A DNA stretch of 64,000 bases from Oikopleura dioica (lineage: Eukaryota > Chordata > Appendicularia > Copelata > Oikopleuridae). Below, one piece after another: positions 34,355-45,017 of this stretch. Every line of letters begins with the position of its first letter. The stretch's first letter is position 1. Location of the stretch: NCBI GenBank assembly GCA_907165135.1, contig OU015566.1, forward strand, positions 13,996,157-14,060,156, written 5' to 3'. A model generated the notes under the pieces. That model had not been told where the DNA came from. It made no database searches and worked only from the letters and a program-made list of their open reading frames with translations. Both the position numbers and the translations under genes were made by a program.

Positions 34355-34609
34355 ATGCAACAAACACCAAAAATAATTACCGGGAAAGAGCTATTCAAAA
34401 GTCTGCACAAGTTTGAAAAACTGCACGCCAAGAACATTGGAGTCAAGGAAAATTCAAAAATCGCCCTGGTTCGTGGCGCTGACAAAAAAGCCATTGCCGT
34501 CGACATTACCGACAAACAGAAAAGAAAGCGGCTGAGCTGGCTGATGCCCGTGACAAAGAAGATTCTCGCTGACAAATATCTCAGATTCCCTCGAATCGTT
34601 TATGACTAA
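34355..34609 (+). CDS. Small basic protein, 84 aa, unknown function
   Basis: An uninterrupted ORF starting MQQTPKIITGKELF and ending PRIVYD*. It is rich in Lys and lacks a signal peptide or TM segment. Upstream sequence (gacaacaagcttcggg) gives no strong acceptor. AATAAA words follow at about 34,699. Confidence 0.5.
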   Translation: MQQTPKIITGKELFKSLHKFEKLHAKNIGVKENSKIALVRGADKKAIAVDITDKQKRKRLSWLMPVTKKILADKYLRFPRIVYD

Positions 34610-34813
34610 TTTTGACTCGAATTTCTTTTCTCCTCTCTCTGCGTTTTTAGTATTTGGAAATGATCTTGATCTTCTGAATTTCTGTTGAAAATCTCGATGA
34701 ATAAAGCTTGAATGAATAAATACTCCACCTGACTCAGATTTATCGATCCCTCTTTTTTCCGCACTAGAATTGCAGATCTCAATCAAGAGACAAAATCAGA
34801 GCAAAGGAGAAAG

Positions 34814-35815
34814 ATGGGAAGGACAGTTATTGAATGTAGCTTTTTCATTTTCATGCTGGCTAGTTTGTCGCTCCAGCTCAGTGCTACCTTTCTACCAGGT
34901 ACTGTAATTAACGCTTGAACCATCGCTACGAAAATGTAGACTGGAAAACACAAAAATATATTTCCATGCGGCTCGATACCAGCTTCGAAACATCCGGCTT
35001 GTGGGAGCGCTGCGAGATCATTCTCCAAAAGTCCGTCACGTGTCACCCCCTCATGCGCATGATCGGCGGCTACTACAACCAGGAATACAGGAGCATCCTC
35101 CTCCACCGATTTTTGGTCATCGCAGCGAACGTCATCCAGCTTTTCGCGGTGATTTTCGGCGTTTTCGGACTCAAATGCACCAATTTGGCGCACAGATGGA
35201 AGCGCTGTTCTTTGACTACTGCTGCTTCAGGTTTATTTTCGAAGAGAAACTGTGTCTTACTGTACTTTCAGGAGCTCTTACGTCCGCGGTCTTATTACTG
35301 GTGTCGACGTCCCTCTATGAAAAGGGTTCACAATAATGCTTTTTGCGTCAGAAACTTTGACTTCTGGACATGTTTCATAAAAACAGACATATTTCATTTT
35401 TTATTAAAATCAAAACCGTCTTCCAAAAATTATAATCTCGAGCATATTGGAACCTGTCCGCCCAGCCGCAAGACTCTCTCAAATAATTATGCGCAGCACT
35501 GCGGTCGGATATTACAACCATCATTCGCAGGTACTACATCTATCCTTTTCCATATTCACGAAATGACCTCTTTTCTCAGCAATTTGGAATCGGGCCGAGC
35601 ATTTTTCTCAACTGGGGAGCGGCTGCTTTGGGCATTTTCTCATCGATTGCCTTTTTTGTAAGTCTAGTTTTTTTCATCAAAAATGATCTTTTTTTTATAA
35701 GAATTAATTATTCTCGGGTTTCTGATGGACACATATTTAGATATTCGCGCGGAGACGTAGAGAAGACAGCCGGGATGGATGGTCTGCTGGCGAAAACATC
35801 TCCCAGTTCATATGA
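34814..35815 (+). CDS. Claudin-like four-transmembrane protein (multi-exon)
   Basis: Exon 1 (34,814-34,898) encodes TM1. Exon 2 (34,940-35,230) begins with the conserved Trp and carries GLWERCEIILQKSVTC, which matches the claudin signature W...GLW..C...C of extracellular loop 1, and then TM2. Exon 3 starts at 35,272 (TM3), another exon ends near 35,538 (YYNHHSQ), and TM4 lies at ~35,580-35,657 (GPSIFLNWGAAALGIF). The last exon (~35,742-35,815) gives an RRRR juxtamembrane stretch and ends SQFI*. Claudins build epithelial barriers in chordates. Exon borders around 35,330-35,460 are uncertain. Confidence 0.7.
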
Positions 35816-35973
35816 CCAGAATAAATTTGAATCGAAAATTGATGCCCTTACATCTATTTACGGAAATGTTGTTATATAACATTTTATTCAACACATGTTT
35901 GAACAAGAATTTGTTTGATTGAACAGTGACATTACTGTAAGGAATTTTAACCTTGAGCATTTTCCTTCTTTCA

Positions 35974-36767
35974 CTAAACCAGTGGCGATTGCATTCTATT
36001 GTCTCCAGGAACATAGTCCGAGTTTATGGTCGTGTTTCCACCTCTTGGCGCAGTTGTTGGCTGGTAAGTTCCGTATTCTTCCTCATTTTTGCGCGCTCTG
36101 AAGGCGCAGAAGACCGAGAGCATGGCGAAAACGACTAGGCAATGGTAGTTTTAACTAAGGGATCGTTTAGGAGCACTTACAGGCGAAAATGGCGAACACG
36201 AGTGAGACCCAAGCTTCTGCATGAGCAACTTCTTTATTTCGGGTGTCAAAAGATTGTCACTCATTTGTCCCTCCCTGAACACTGAGATAAAGAGACACCC
36301 CATTCCTGATTTCTCGATGCATTTAAGAAAGAACTCCTGGCACTGCTGCTTATGTCCATTGCAGTAAGAATGGGTCGGACTAAGACTCTTAAATCAGCAT
36401 CAAAATCTGCTAGCAAGAGTTTCTCTTTCAATAGTTACTTACATCGCATGTTCCAATTCCCAAGTCAGTGAGCAGTTTGTCGAGCTCGATGTGTTCGGTT
36501 TTGTATGTGTCGCCGAGGGACAGTCCTCCTTTGATTTTCGTCACTAGAATTCATCAACAATAGATTTGAATGATTTTCACAGACAGTGCTCGACAATCTG
36601 TGAAGGAACCTGAGTCAGGGCGTCAAATAGCGAAGCGACTTTTAATCAGAGGTTTCTCAGAACCCTGACTCAGGTTTTTACACAGGTTTCTACGCAGCAA
36701 AGATCATCAAAAACTTACCGATGAATAGAATTAACCCGATCAAGTAGAATACAGCTGTTCCGATGGT
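35974..36767 (-). CDS. Claudin/tetraspan-like membrane protein, first exon not found
   Basis: Reads right to left. The TM1 exon starts at 36,767 after an aaaag acceptor (TIGTAVFYLIGLILF). A long intron holds a MITE (36,591-36,689). An extracellular exon ends ...GIGTC near 36,440, and a Cys-containing loop exon follows (CNGHKQQCQEFFLKC). A second TM pair comes next (AWVSLVFAIFA, then VFAMLSVFCAF). The tail ends RMQSPLV* at 35,974, a plausible PDZ-binding C-terminus. The frame change near 36,250 probably marks a small intron with unusual ends. Confidence 0.5.
36591..36689. mobile_element. MITE, ACCTG..CTGAGTCAGGG family, copy 3
   Basis: The inverted arms AACCTGAGTCAGGG and CCCTGACTCAGGTT with CTGTG/CACAG outer ends match the elements at 24,785 and 31,615. 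It lies wholly in an intron of the minus-strand tetraspan gene. Confidence 0.7.
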
Positions 36768-36927
36768 CTTTTAACGGGATCATTTCTTTGCTAATTACAG
36801 TACGTTCTTTACTGTATCCGACTGTCAGGCAGACTTGATTTAGAGAAGATAAACGCTGTGGAAGCGATCAAACTTAGATCTGTTCTTATTTCACGGGCGA
36901 TTCGGTTCATCGCTGCCGTGACGTAAA

Positions 36928-37151
36928 TTAAGTGATCCTTTCCAGAATAAGGTATCCATAGGTTTCGAAAAAGTTCGAATCATCTGCCAAATCGGCTTGG
37001 CGTCGCTGTTGCCTGAAGTAGACGAAAAGCGCGGCGGCGGCGACGATGCAGCCCAAAACGAGGCAGACCACCAAAGGTATGAAAAGCGTATTTTTCGTCC
37101 CCGCTGCAGTGGCGCAGATGATAAGAGAAATGAGTCCAAAAACGAGCGCAC
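36928..37151 (-). CDS. C-terminal exon of a multi-TM protein
   Basis: After the acceptor atttaag, an open exon encodes two hydrophobic helices (ALVFGLISLIICATAAG and LFIPLVVCLVLGCIVAAAALFVYF). A polar tail (RQQRRQADLADDSNFFETYGY) follows, then a stop at 36,928. It probably belongs to a further claudin-like gene whose upstream exons are not evident. Confidence 0.5.
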
Positions 37152-38463
37152 CTTAAATCAAAGTTTAATACTTGCCCAGGAGTTCCCCTGCTTTAAAATT
37201 CCCAGAGTAGGTTTTTAAATACTGGTACTCTTCCTTGATTTCAGCATCTTAGTAATGATAAATTAATGATAAATTAATTATTAATTCAATAACTGATGGT
37301 AAATGGATGAACTTTTGCATCATAAAAGCTAATGCATCAAATTATCATTTATTCTTTGAAGACTATTCAATAGCAATCTCTATCACAATCGAAGGAATAC
37401 AGTATTGTAAAAATCGAATAATACTGTCAATAGTTTATTGAAAAAACGGTTTGTCAATACTCAATGGTTAGATATGATCCCATGATGGCAAAAATATTGC
37501 CGTAAATTCACTCCTTTCAATAAGTTATTTTCATCATTAGTTACTGTGTAGTCATCATGTTTACTGGCTGAAAAACTCGTTGTTCAGCATTTGAACTCCG
37601 GTAATAGAAATTCCGTCTACCAAGCATAATATTCTGTCTGGCCTGTCCCCAGCTGGCGAACATATAAGCTCAGACTTTTTAATAATTAAATTGAAGCGCT
37701 GAAACTTAAATTTCCACCGCGAGTTCACTACATTTCCCCCGTTCTATATGACTACGTCTGTAGAAAAACGGACACTCTACTGACAGTAGTTTGGCTTACC
37801 TATCGGTGGAATTTTCTCTGCGAGCTTCGACATTTTCTCGATTCTTGAAAATTCGGCTTCTTTTACTTATGCGTAACAAATTGTTTGTTTACAAAAAAAG
37901 CTGTGTTTCTTCAACCCTTCCAGTAGTTTCTCCCCGCGGCGAAAGCGAAATTTTCGCACTTGAAGGTGAAAATTTGATCCTCTGAGAAAAAAAGTCAGAC
38001 TACTCTTTTTCTTTGCTAAAAGAAAGAAAAAAAGCTGAGAAGGAGAAGTAATTATATCTGTGCTTGGTTTGAAAGCGCACTGAATCGTAAAAAAACGCCC
38101 GCGATGGAGGGGAACAATTCGTAAAAGGGCGCTAGATCAGTATTCTCTAAACTTTTTTATGAAAAGGCCTTTGTTCCATTCTTGATGAATTAGACCAGCA
38201 TAGTACGAAATTCCTTGTTTATGATCGGTTTTTCTAGGATGAATTTTCGCCTAGCACCAGTGAGCAACTAATCGGAATCGTAAAATATTAGTATTAATCA
38301 AAAAAACCGCGAAAAAAAGCCTTTCCTATGGTCAAATCGTTTCTCATAAAAATGACCTGGCATCCCGGGAATTGGGACTTTTTCGAATCTTCCTTGATTT
38401 TCATCATCAAAAGGGGAAAATGTAAAATAAGCGGCTGAAACTGAGTGAGTAGGGAATTCTCTA
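37152..38463. other. ~1.3 kb without a supported gene
   Basis: AT-rich, with scattered TAATGATAAATTAAT repeats near 37,255-37,285. Short ORFs lack splice context. Confidence 0.45.
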
Positions 38464-38793
38464 CTAGGGATTCTCGCGATTTAAGATTTCTGCATCATCA
38501 GAATCGTCTGACTCCACATGAATTGGTTTTTGCTTGTATCTACCAGGGGCAAGTCCAGACGCAGGGCGATTCGGATCTATATATATTTTTGGTGCACATC
38601 CGGTCTTATCACCATCCCAATAGCTCATAGGATATTCACGAAATTTAGCCATTTTCTTCTGCTTGAATGGTACAAAATTGAATTGAGGTACAGGTCCTGA
38701 AACTCGAGAGTAGTCCCAATCAGAAGGGAGGCCCAACTCTTCCTGCTTTCCCGAGACTTTCTCGGTAACCTCTTTTTGTTTTTCCATATTCAA
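38464..38793 (-). CDS. Hypothetical protein, 109 aa, acidic C-terminus
   Basis: A complete single-exon ORF with Trp/Tyr/Pro-rich middle sequence (WDYSRVSGPVPQFNF and YPMSYWDGDKTG) and an Asp-rich tail (ESDDSDDAEILNRENP). No signal peptide or TM helix. No family recognised. Confidence 0.55.
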   Translation of the reverse strand: MNMEKQKEVTEKVSGKQEELGLPSDWDYSRVSGPVPQFNFVPFKQKKMAKFREYPMSYWDGDKTGCAPKIYIDPNRPASGLAPGRYKQKPIHVESDDSDDAEILNRENP

Positions 38794-39068
38794 TAATTTA
38801 TTTTGATTGATGAATGAAGAACCGGTAGGGCTCTTGAGGGAAACCTAGTCATTTTTGATAACAATTGTTAACACTTTTTTGAACACTGATTCAAGTGAAG
38901 TCAGAAACTTCTGATTCCGCATCTACTTCTTTCGTCAGCAAGGTTACTTTATTTAGTCATCTCCAAAACCGCGATCGACCATTTTGCTTCCGTTCACTCT
39001 CAAGCGCACCCGATTCTTCCTCAAATTTTTTTTGCGCCATCCATTGGCGCTAGAGTGTCAATTCTTTC

Positions 39069-39082
39069 TATAAATATAAAAG
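39069..39082 (+). promoter_or_regulatory. TATA box of the 107-aa peptide gene
   Basis: TATAAATATAAAAG lies ~110 bp before the ATG at 39,190, a good position for initiation near 39,100. Confidence 0.6.
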
Positions 39083-39189
39083 AACTCCAGGTTCAACTAT
39101 CAATCGCCCCACTTTGAAATAACAACCATTTCAAATCAAACTAAAAAAGGATCTTTAGTTTCAACTTTAGCTTCTCAAAACTCAAAAAA

Positions 39190-39513
39190 ATGAAAGTATC
39201 AACAATTGTCTGTTCCTGGATCTTCGCCTGCGGAGCTGCAGTCAGAATGCCAATGCCACCTCGGACAGCGGCGCCAAGCTTGGAAGATGGAATCGAAGCG
39301 ATCAGATCTATTCTAGAGCTGAAGCACCTCGCCAAAGAGGACAAGTTCCTCAAGCTGCTGGCCCAGCTGCAGACGAAATCGGCAGGAGTCGATGAGGACT
39401 CGGGCCGTCCTTATTCCCCCTCCCCGCGTCTACTCGCCAACGCCTGTAGATGCAGCCAACTCGCCCTGGGCAACCAGCCCAAGTACTGTCACTTCCGCTG
39501 CATACCCAATTAA
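39190..39513 (+). CDS. Small secreted Cys-rich peptide precursor, 107 aa
   Basis: A single exon. Residues 1-17 form a signal peptide (MKVSTIVCSWIFACGAA). A helical, cysteine-free middle follows, then a compact C-terminus CRCSQLALGNQPKYCHFRC. The cysteine pattern C-x-C-x11-C-x3-C is the arrangement of cystine-stabilised helical peptides such as endothelins, though endothelins have seven residues in the long gap. No dibasic site precedes it; a single Arg in SPSPRLLANAC could be the processing point. It could be a hormone, a matrix peptide or a defence peptide; the sequence does not say which. Confidence 0.6.
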   Translation: MKVSTIVCSWIFACGAAVRMPMPPRTAAPSLEDGIEAIRSILELKHLAKEDKFLKLLAQLQTKSAGVDEDSGRPYSPSPRLLANACRCSQLALGNQPKYCHFRCIPN

Positions 39514-39810
39514 ATTCACTGTTCACTGTTCAAATTAGTTTTACCGTTCAATGTTTATTTCTTTCTTTTTCAACAACAAAAAAAGCCATTTGACTTCAAT
39601 TTTCAAGTCCTCGCGAAAAAAATCCTCACCAATAAAATATTCACAAAACATCAAACTCTTTTGAAATCTTTGAAATTCAAGTTTTATGAGAAAAATCCAA
39701 AATAAAAACAAGCTGGACGATTTTGACACGCCTTTTTTCATCGTAAAAATCGACCAAAATCGCCTTTTGTTAAACAAAAATCAGCTTCAAAAACATAGAA
39801 ATTCGACAAA

Positions 39811-41878
39811 ATGGCTTCGATTTTGTTGAAAAATTGCAGCGAAGTTGTTTATTCAAAGGACGGAAAAGAGAAAGTCGGTGAAGCACTTGGAGTCGTTGAA
39901 GTCCTCCATGATGTTGATGTCTTGATCGTTGATGGGAAATTCAAGCAAGTGGGAAAAGATCTTGACGTCCCATTTGAAGGGGTAGAGATATTGGACTGCG
40001 CTGGAAAAGCTGGTAAATCATCAGCTACACGCATCTGTTGTCTGTTGTCTAGACAGTTGGAAGATACTTTGAAAAATTTTTCATAATGATGATCTTATAT
40101 TATTAATTCATTCATTGAATCAACATAAATTACCATCTCTAGTGATTCCCGGTTTCGTTGACGGTCACACTCATCCTGTTTTCGACGGAGATCGAGCTAA
40201 TGAGTTTTCGATGAAACTAGCTGGCGCGAGCTACATGGAAATTCACGAAAAAGGCGGCGGAATTCACTATACCGTCGATCGTAAGGGAATAAACAGTAAT
40301 TAACTATATTTTTTGACCTCAGAAACACGAAATTGCCCGGAAGAAAAGCTGACAGAACTGTGCCTTCGTCGATTAGGAAGGGGGAAAACGACGGTTATGC
40401 TCTTACTGAAGCTTCAGTAACCATTCCACAGCATTCTAAGATGACATACAGTAGCGTAATCCCTGCATAAAGACCAAATGCTCTCTCACGGGACGATCGT
40501 TGCGGAAGCAAAATCCGGATATGGCCTTGGTACAGTATTAAATTAACATTAATTGGAGCTAACATGTTCTTTTCAGACTGCGAGACGGAAATGAAGATGC
40601 TAAGGAATGCTCGAAAATCTCGAACAGCCCAATTTGATTAACAATTTTTTGCAGCTTTCAGCTTGGTTTTGATTTTGAGCGCGTGACAGAGTGATCAAGA
40701 AGGCGAAAGAAACTCATCCTGTCAAAATCCAAAGGTCAGTTAGTTGCTCTGCTGACACTTCCGGTACCCACGGAATAGAGCAGCACTGGGTTAAGCTCTA
40801 TTATCTCGGAAAATCAAGAATAATTGACGTCAAAGCCAGCCTTTTTCAACGTTTTTCTTTCAGTACATATCTATGCGCGCATGCGGTGCCACCAGGGCGG
40901 GACCCAGCCGAAATGACGAAAGAAATCGTGGAAGAGCACATCCCCACGGTCGCCAAAGCTGGCCTCGGCGTCGACAACATTGATGTCTTTTGCGAAAAAG
41001 GGGTTTATGACGCGGAGCAGTCGAGGAAAATGCTTGAAGCCGGAATGGTAAGAATGACGTTGATGTTGAAATTGACTGGTTCGATAGGAACGAGGCTGGC
41101 ACGTGAATTTCCACGCGGAAGAGCTCAACTACATTCAGGTAAGAAAAACAAAGTCAAGTGACACCATGGGCCATGGTCGATTACCAGGGCTTTCTTGACC
41201 TTGGTCTGAGAGTCGTATAATACGTAAATTTTCAGGGCGGAGAGATGGGATGTGAGCTGAATGCTCGCGCAATGAGCCACCTTGAGCTTCTATCTAGCTC
41301 TGCTATCAAGGCAGGGATTTTCCACCACGTGTTTTTACCTTTCGCGAGAGCCGATTTTTTCCGTCAATTCCTCAGCTGCCCGCTAAAGCCCCTGATTCCA
41401 CGGCTAGAAATCCCTGGCCAAAGTCAATGTCTCAAAAACGCATTGCTGGGGTGATTTTGCCCACGACTGCGTATATCCTGAAACTTATTCCACCCCCGGT
41501 GCGAGAAATGATTCGAGAAAACGTCATTGTAGCACTTGGCTCCGGTGAGTCTTCCATGATTTCAGCGTTCACTTTTCAACTCAGATTTCAACCCGAATGC
41601 TCCTTGTTTCTCGATGCCCTTGGTGATGCATTTGGCCTGTATAATTTGCAAGATGAATATGGAGGAAGCTTTCAACGCTGCTACGATCAATGCTGCTTAC
41701 TCTCTCGGACTTACTGTAAGAAAAATTGATTGGAAGCCTTTTTCAAGCCTTTTAGGACTCTTATGGAAGCATCACTGAAGGAAAAGTCGGTAGCTGCTTG
41801 GTTCTCGATGCTCCTTCCTGGAAACATATCGTATATCAACTAGGTATGCGCTTAACCTCAGTAGAATTTCGTATATAG
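39811..41878 (+). CDS. AMDHD1: Imidazolonepropionase (histidine catabolism), 12 exons, 402 aa
   Basis: Hydrolyses 4-imidazolone-5-propanoate to formiminoglutamate, step 3 of histidine breakdown. Exons: 39,811-40,012; 40,143-40,280; 40,323-40,376; 40,473-40,529; 40,577-40,604; 40,690-40,734; 40,864-41,047; 41,088-41,138; 41,236-41,310; 41,424-41,544; 41,585-41,715; 41,756-41,878. They sum to 1,209 nt in one frame. Family motifs are present in order: [12 protein letters not shown] (metal-binding HxH), [44 protein letters not shown] and MPLVMHLAC. The length is close to the ~400-430 aa of the family. Three introns are non-canonical: GA-AG at 40,377-40,472 and 40,605-40,689, and GC-AG at 41,311-41,423; canonical alternatives would break conserved blocks. 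The C-terminal dozen residues after VYQLG are less certain. Confidence 0.92.
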
Positions 41879-43249
41879 AGCGGAAAAATTCTACCTCTCG
41901 CGTCATTAATCATTTTGAAGCGACGGAAAAGTTATCTCAGAATAATTTCTTCTCCCGTGACTTCCGTCCTCCGAGAATATCAGCCATAATTATTAATAAA
42001 TTCATATTATTATTAAGGAAATCATCAAAATCTGATGAAAAATATAATCATCAACGGGAGAATTCACAGCTAAAAATCGTCATTTTCAAGCTGCAAAATT
42101 GAATAAAATTGAACAGATGAAGAGGTCTTTCTTGATCAAACTGTTCCTTTGTTGATTTTTTGTTGAATTTTTATTTAAGAAATATTAAAAGGAAAGGAAT
42201 TGAATAGATTGAAAGGTTGGAATTCATAAATTAAATAAGAATAAGGGAAGATAAGTGGAATAAATGCGAAAAAAAGGGGTAGAACCAATTTTTGGAACAG
42301 ATTTTTATGGAAAGGGTTTTGATTGGCCGGTAGGCCAAATACAGCAATCTTATTGGTAATCCCAAAATTCACTTCCATGAATTGGTTTAGTCCGAAAAAA
42401 GCAAGGTTTAGGGACTAAACCAATTTAAGGAAGTGAATTTCTTGATTACCAATAAGATTGCTGTATTTGGCCTACCGACCAATAAAAATCCTGATCCATA
42501 AAATCACTTCCATGAATTGTTTTAACCCAAGATTAGGGAGAAAATGGTACCTGAGCATTTCAAAATTTTAAGAAAAACAAAGCATAAACAGAGTCACAAA
42601 GAAACGGTGGTAAGAAATCATAGCCAGAGTCAATTAGTTTTATGAACTTGAATAAATGAGAGTCACAAATGTCGGAAAAGAGCTTGGGAATCCGAAAGTG
42701 GGAATCCGAAAGTGGAAAAGTATGGAAATTGTAGAATCGATTTTATGCCACAAAAATTGATCGAGTCAGGAAGTGATTCCCAGTACGTTCTCTTTTTTTT
42801 ATTTTGAAAGGCGAATTCTGTCACCGAGAGGCAAAAAAGAGTAGGGGTTCTTTTTGTTAAAATCGGAAAAAAGAGACACCAGAAGAAAAAAGGGCGGAAG
42901 AGAAATAGGAAGGAGAAAAGGTTGAAGAGAAAGGTGGAGTGGAACTTTTTTTTTGTCGCAAGAATTTTCATCAAACATGAATCTGTTTTTTCAATCGCTC
43001 GTTTTTTTTCTTTCAAGCTTACTTTTCTTCAAGGCCCTTTTCCCTGAAAGAAAATGGTTACTTACTGTATATTTTCATATTCTGTGTTCATGCACCAAGC
43101 AAAATCGAAGCACCAAAGCAAAAATCAAAAATAAAACACCGAAAAAAGAGAAGATAAAATATAATAAATTTATTGAACAAAATAAAAGTCGGATGAACAT
43201 GGATGTGATTTTTTTGTTTGTTGGAAAGAAGTTGAAGTTTGAAAGTGGA
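41879..43249. other. Intergenic, ~1.4 kb, with one inverted-repeat element
   Basis: AT-rich. Apart from the hairpin element at 42,321-42,482 nothing is supported; ORFs here are low-complexity. Confidence 0.5.
42321..42482. mobile_element. Hairpin MITE, ~160 bp
   Basis: Long inverted arms begin GATTGGCCGGTAGGCCAAAT and end in ATTTGGCCTACCGACCAAT. Subterminal GGTTTAGT/ACTAAACC words flank the centre. Nearly the whole element can pair with itself. Confidence 0.75.
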
Positions 43250-44611
43250 TTAGTAGTAGGAGCGGGTGGGTGGACTTACTCCTCGACTGGCCACTCGGAG
43301 ACGCGACAGTTCGCTGGCCAGGCCATTTTCAGCGTCCCTAGTTTACAAGAGCTAGTTGCAGGGTTAAGCTTTGGCTTGATTTTCGTTGTAATGGAAGATA
43401 TGAAAAAAACGGGTTTAAAAAGGATCTGATGATTCGAAAATGAAGCGGAAAAAAGCCTTAAAAACTTAAGCGAAAGGAGGGTTAGTTAAACGTAAGTAAG
43501 CATCTGTAAAAGATAAAACTTAGGGAATAAATCTACCTTGCGATTTGAGCCGCGCGGCTTCGAGTCACCACACCACCGGATGATCCCACCAACAAGCCAC
43601 TAAATTTATCAATTTAGTAACACAAATAAAAGCTCAAAAATCATACCTATCCTCTTTTTCCAACTCTCCAACTCTGTGCCTGTACTTCTGCGCCCTGAGA
43701 CGGTCTCCTTGTCCCGGATCCTCGTATCCCTCAAAATCAAGTCCAGAAGTTCCGTTGTTCTGCTCGTCAATTTCCAGCACTGGCGATTTCCTCGTCGTCG
43801 AGGGGCTCTGTCGCAGTTTCTGCAAGTCGCCGTCTTGCCACATCAAATGCTGCTGCTCCTCTAGCCAGTGTTGCTGTGGCCCGAGGACTGAGCCTGGGCG
43901 ACAAAGACGAAGCCAAGCGATCGCTTCTGCCGCCGTGAATTTGTAGTGCTTCATCAGGTAGCACGCGATCAAAGAGCCAGTACGCCCTAGAATTAAAATT
44001 AGCAGTCATTTTCCGATGCTAGGGTCAATTCTTTTGACGGGAAAAGAGAATTTAATTTCAGACAAGTGGAAAAAATTTAAAGAGATAAGAAAAGGAGCCA
44101 TACCTAGACCAGCCTTGCAGTGAATAGCCGCCGCGCCGTTCATATTTTCGACGACCTCAAGGAATCGCTTGAGAATGTGGTCTGGAGGACAGCTTCCGTC
44201 GGTAAAGAACATGTCGTGGTGCTCGAATCCGCCGTCTGAAGGTCAAAGTTTAAAATTTGAAATCAAGGAAGAATATCGAACGGACCTGTGAACCGCTGAG
44301 CTGGGTAGATCTTCTTGTTGAGTCGAATGACAGTATTGATGTTGTGCTTTCTGAAGTAGGGAAAGTACGCTTCAGGCGCGTGTAGAGGGTAGCCGTTTTC
44401 GATCTTTGACTTGGGATGGGGGCCGGAAAAGGCCAGGAACTTATTGGGGACGATCCAGTTGAAGTCGCCGTTTTCGACGCGCTCGTAGTACTCGTATTCT
44501 TCAACATCGAGAGTTGCGAAGTCAACAAAGTTGTGCTGCAGCGCCTTTTTTAACCCGTGGAAGCAGTCGAGCAGGGAGAGGTTGTAGGTACACACGCCGA
44601 AGGAAGCATCG
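43250..44611 (-). CDS. CDC14: CDC14-type dual-specificity phosphatase, 5' part missing
   Basis: Exons, right to left: 44,611-44,286; 44,235-44,104; 43,986-43,647; 43,599-43,537; 43,337-43,250, all GT-AG, together 315 codons in one frame plus stop. Contains the CDC14 blocks [22 protein letters not shown] and [13 protein letters not shown], the catalytic loop HCKAGLGRTG split by an intron after the second Gly, and [21 protein letters not shown]14 reverses CDK phosphorylation in mitotic exit and cytokinesis. The first visible exon starts at the DASFG block, so the N-terminal domain of ~150 residues is absent. Only a plus-strand gene (44,731) and then the LTR lie beyond it. The missing exons may lie past the element or be lost. 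Confidence 0.9.
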
Positions 44612-44702
44612 CTGAAAAGAAAAGGTTTTCTAGATTCTTGGGCTGTAGTTTCTAGTCTTAGGCGCTTTCTCTTTTTTGAAGTTAGTTTCCCTTTTTAGCA
44701 GA

Positions 44703-44713
44703 CATATAAAAGA
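44703..44713 (+). promoter_or_regulatory. TATA box of the 74-aa gene
   Basis: ATATAAAAGAG lies 20-28 bp before the ATG at 44,731, implying a very short 5' leader. Confidence 0.5.
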
Positions 44714-44730
44714 GGATTTTCTGTTAAAAA

Positions 44731-45002
44731 ATGGGAGCGGATCAGTCATCAACCTCGAAGTTTGAGAATTGTGACGATGTTAAAGTCGTCAATATCGCTC
44801 CACGGTAAAAAAACAAAATTAAGGTTTAATTTTTGGCTAAAAGAATCTTAGAATTTCTGGCAAAGATGCGAATTTCCTGAAACTCGAACTAGGTCAACTT
44901 AGGGAAGAAATCACCGAGCTCAAGGCTCTCGTAGAGAATAAGTCAAAGAAGAAAGCGAAGAAAGAAGTATTGGGATCCAGCCTTGATCATACTACGGCGT
45001 AG
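44731..45002 (+). CDS. Small N-myristoylation-type protein, 74 aa, two exons
   Basis: Exon 1 is 44,731-44,804 and exon 2 is 44,852-45,002; the 47-nt intron is GT-AG and in phase. The N-terminus MGADQSST fits the N-myristoyltransferase consensus (Gly2, Ser/Thr at 6). Exon 2 begins with a leucine/glutamate-rich helix (KLELGQLREEITELKALVE), likely a coiled coil, followed by a Lys-rich tail. The stop lies only 15 bp before the LTR, so the last few codons may have changed when the element arrived. The gene is divergent from the truncated CDC14. Confidence 0.6.
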
Positions 45003-45017
45003 CCGATGCCTAACGCG

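Noticed and set aside
39541-39777. Minus-strand ORF upstream of imidazolonepropionase
   Set aside because: Phe/Lys/Leu-rich low-complexity translation of AT-rich DNA.
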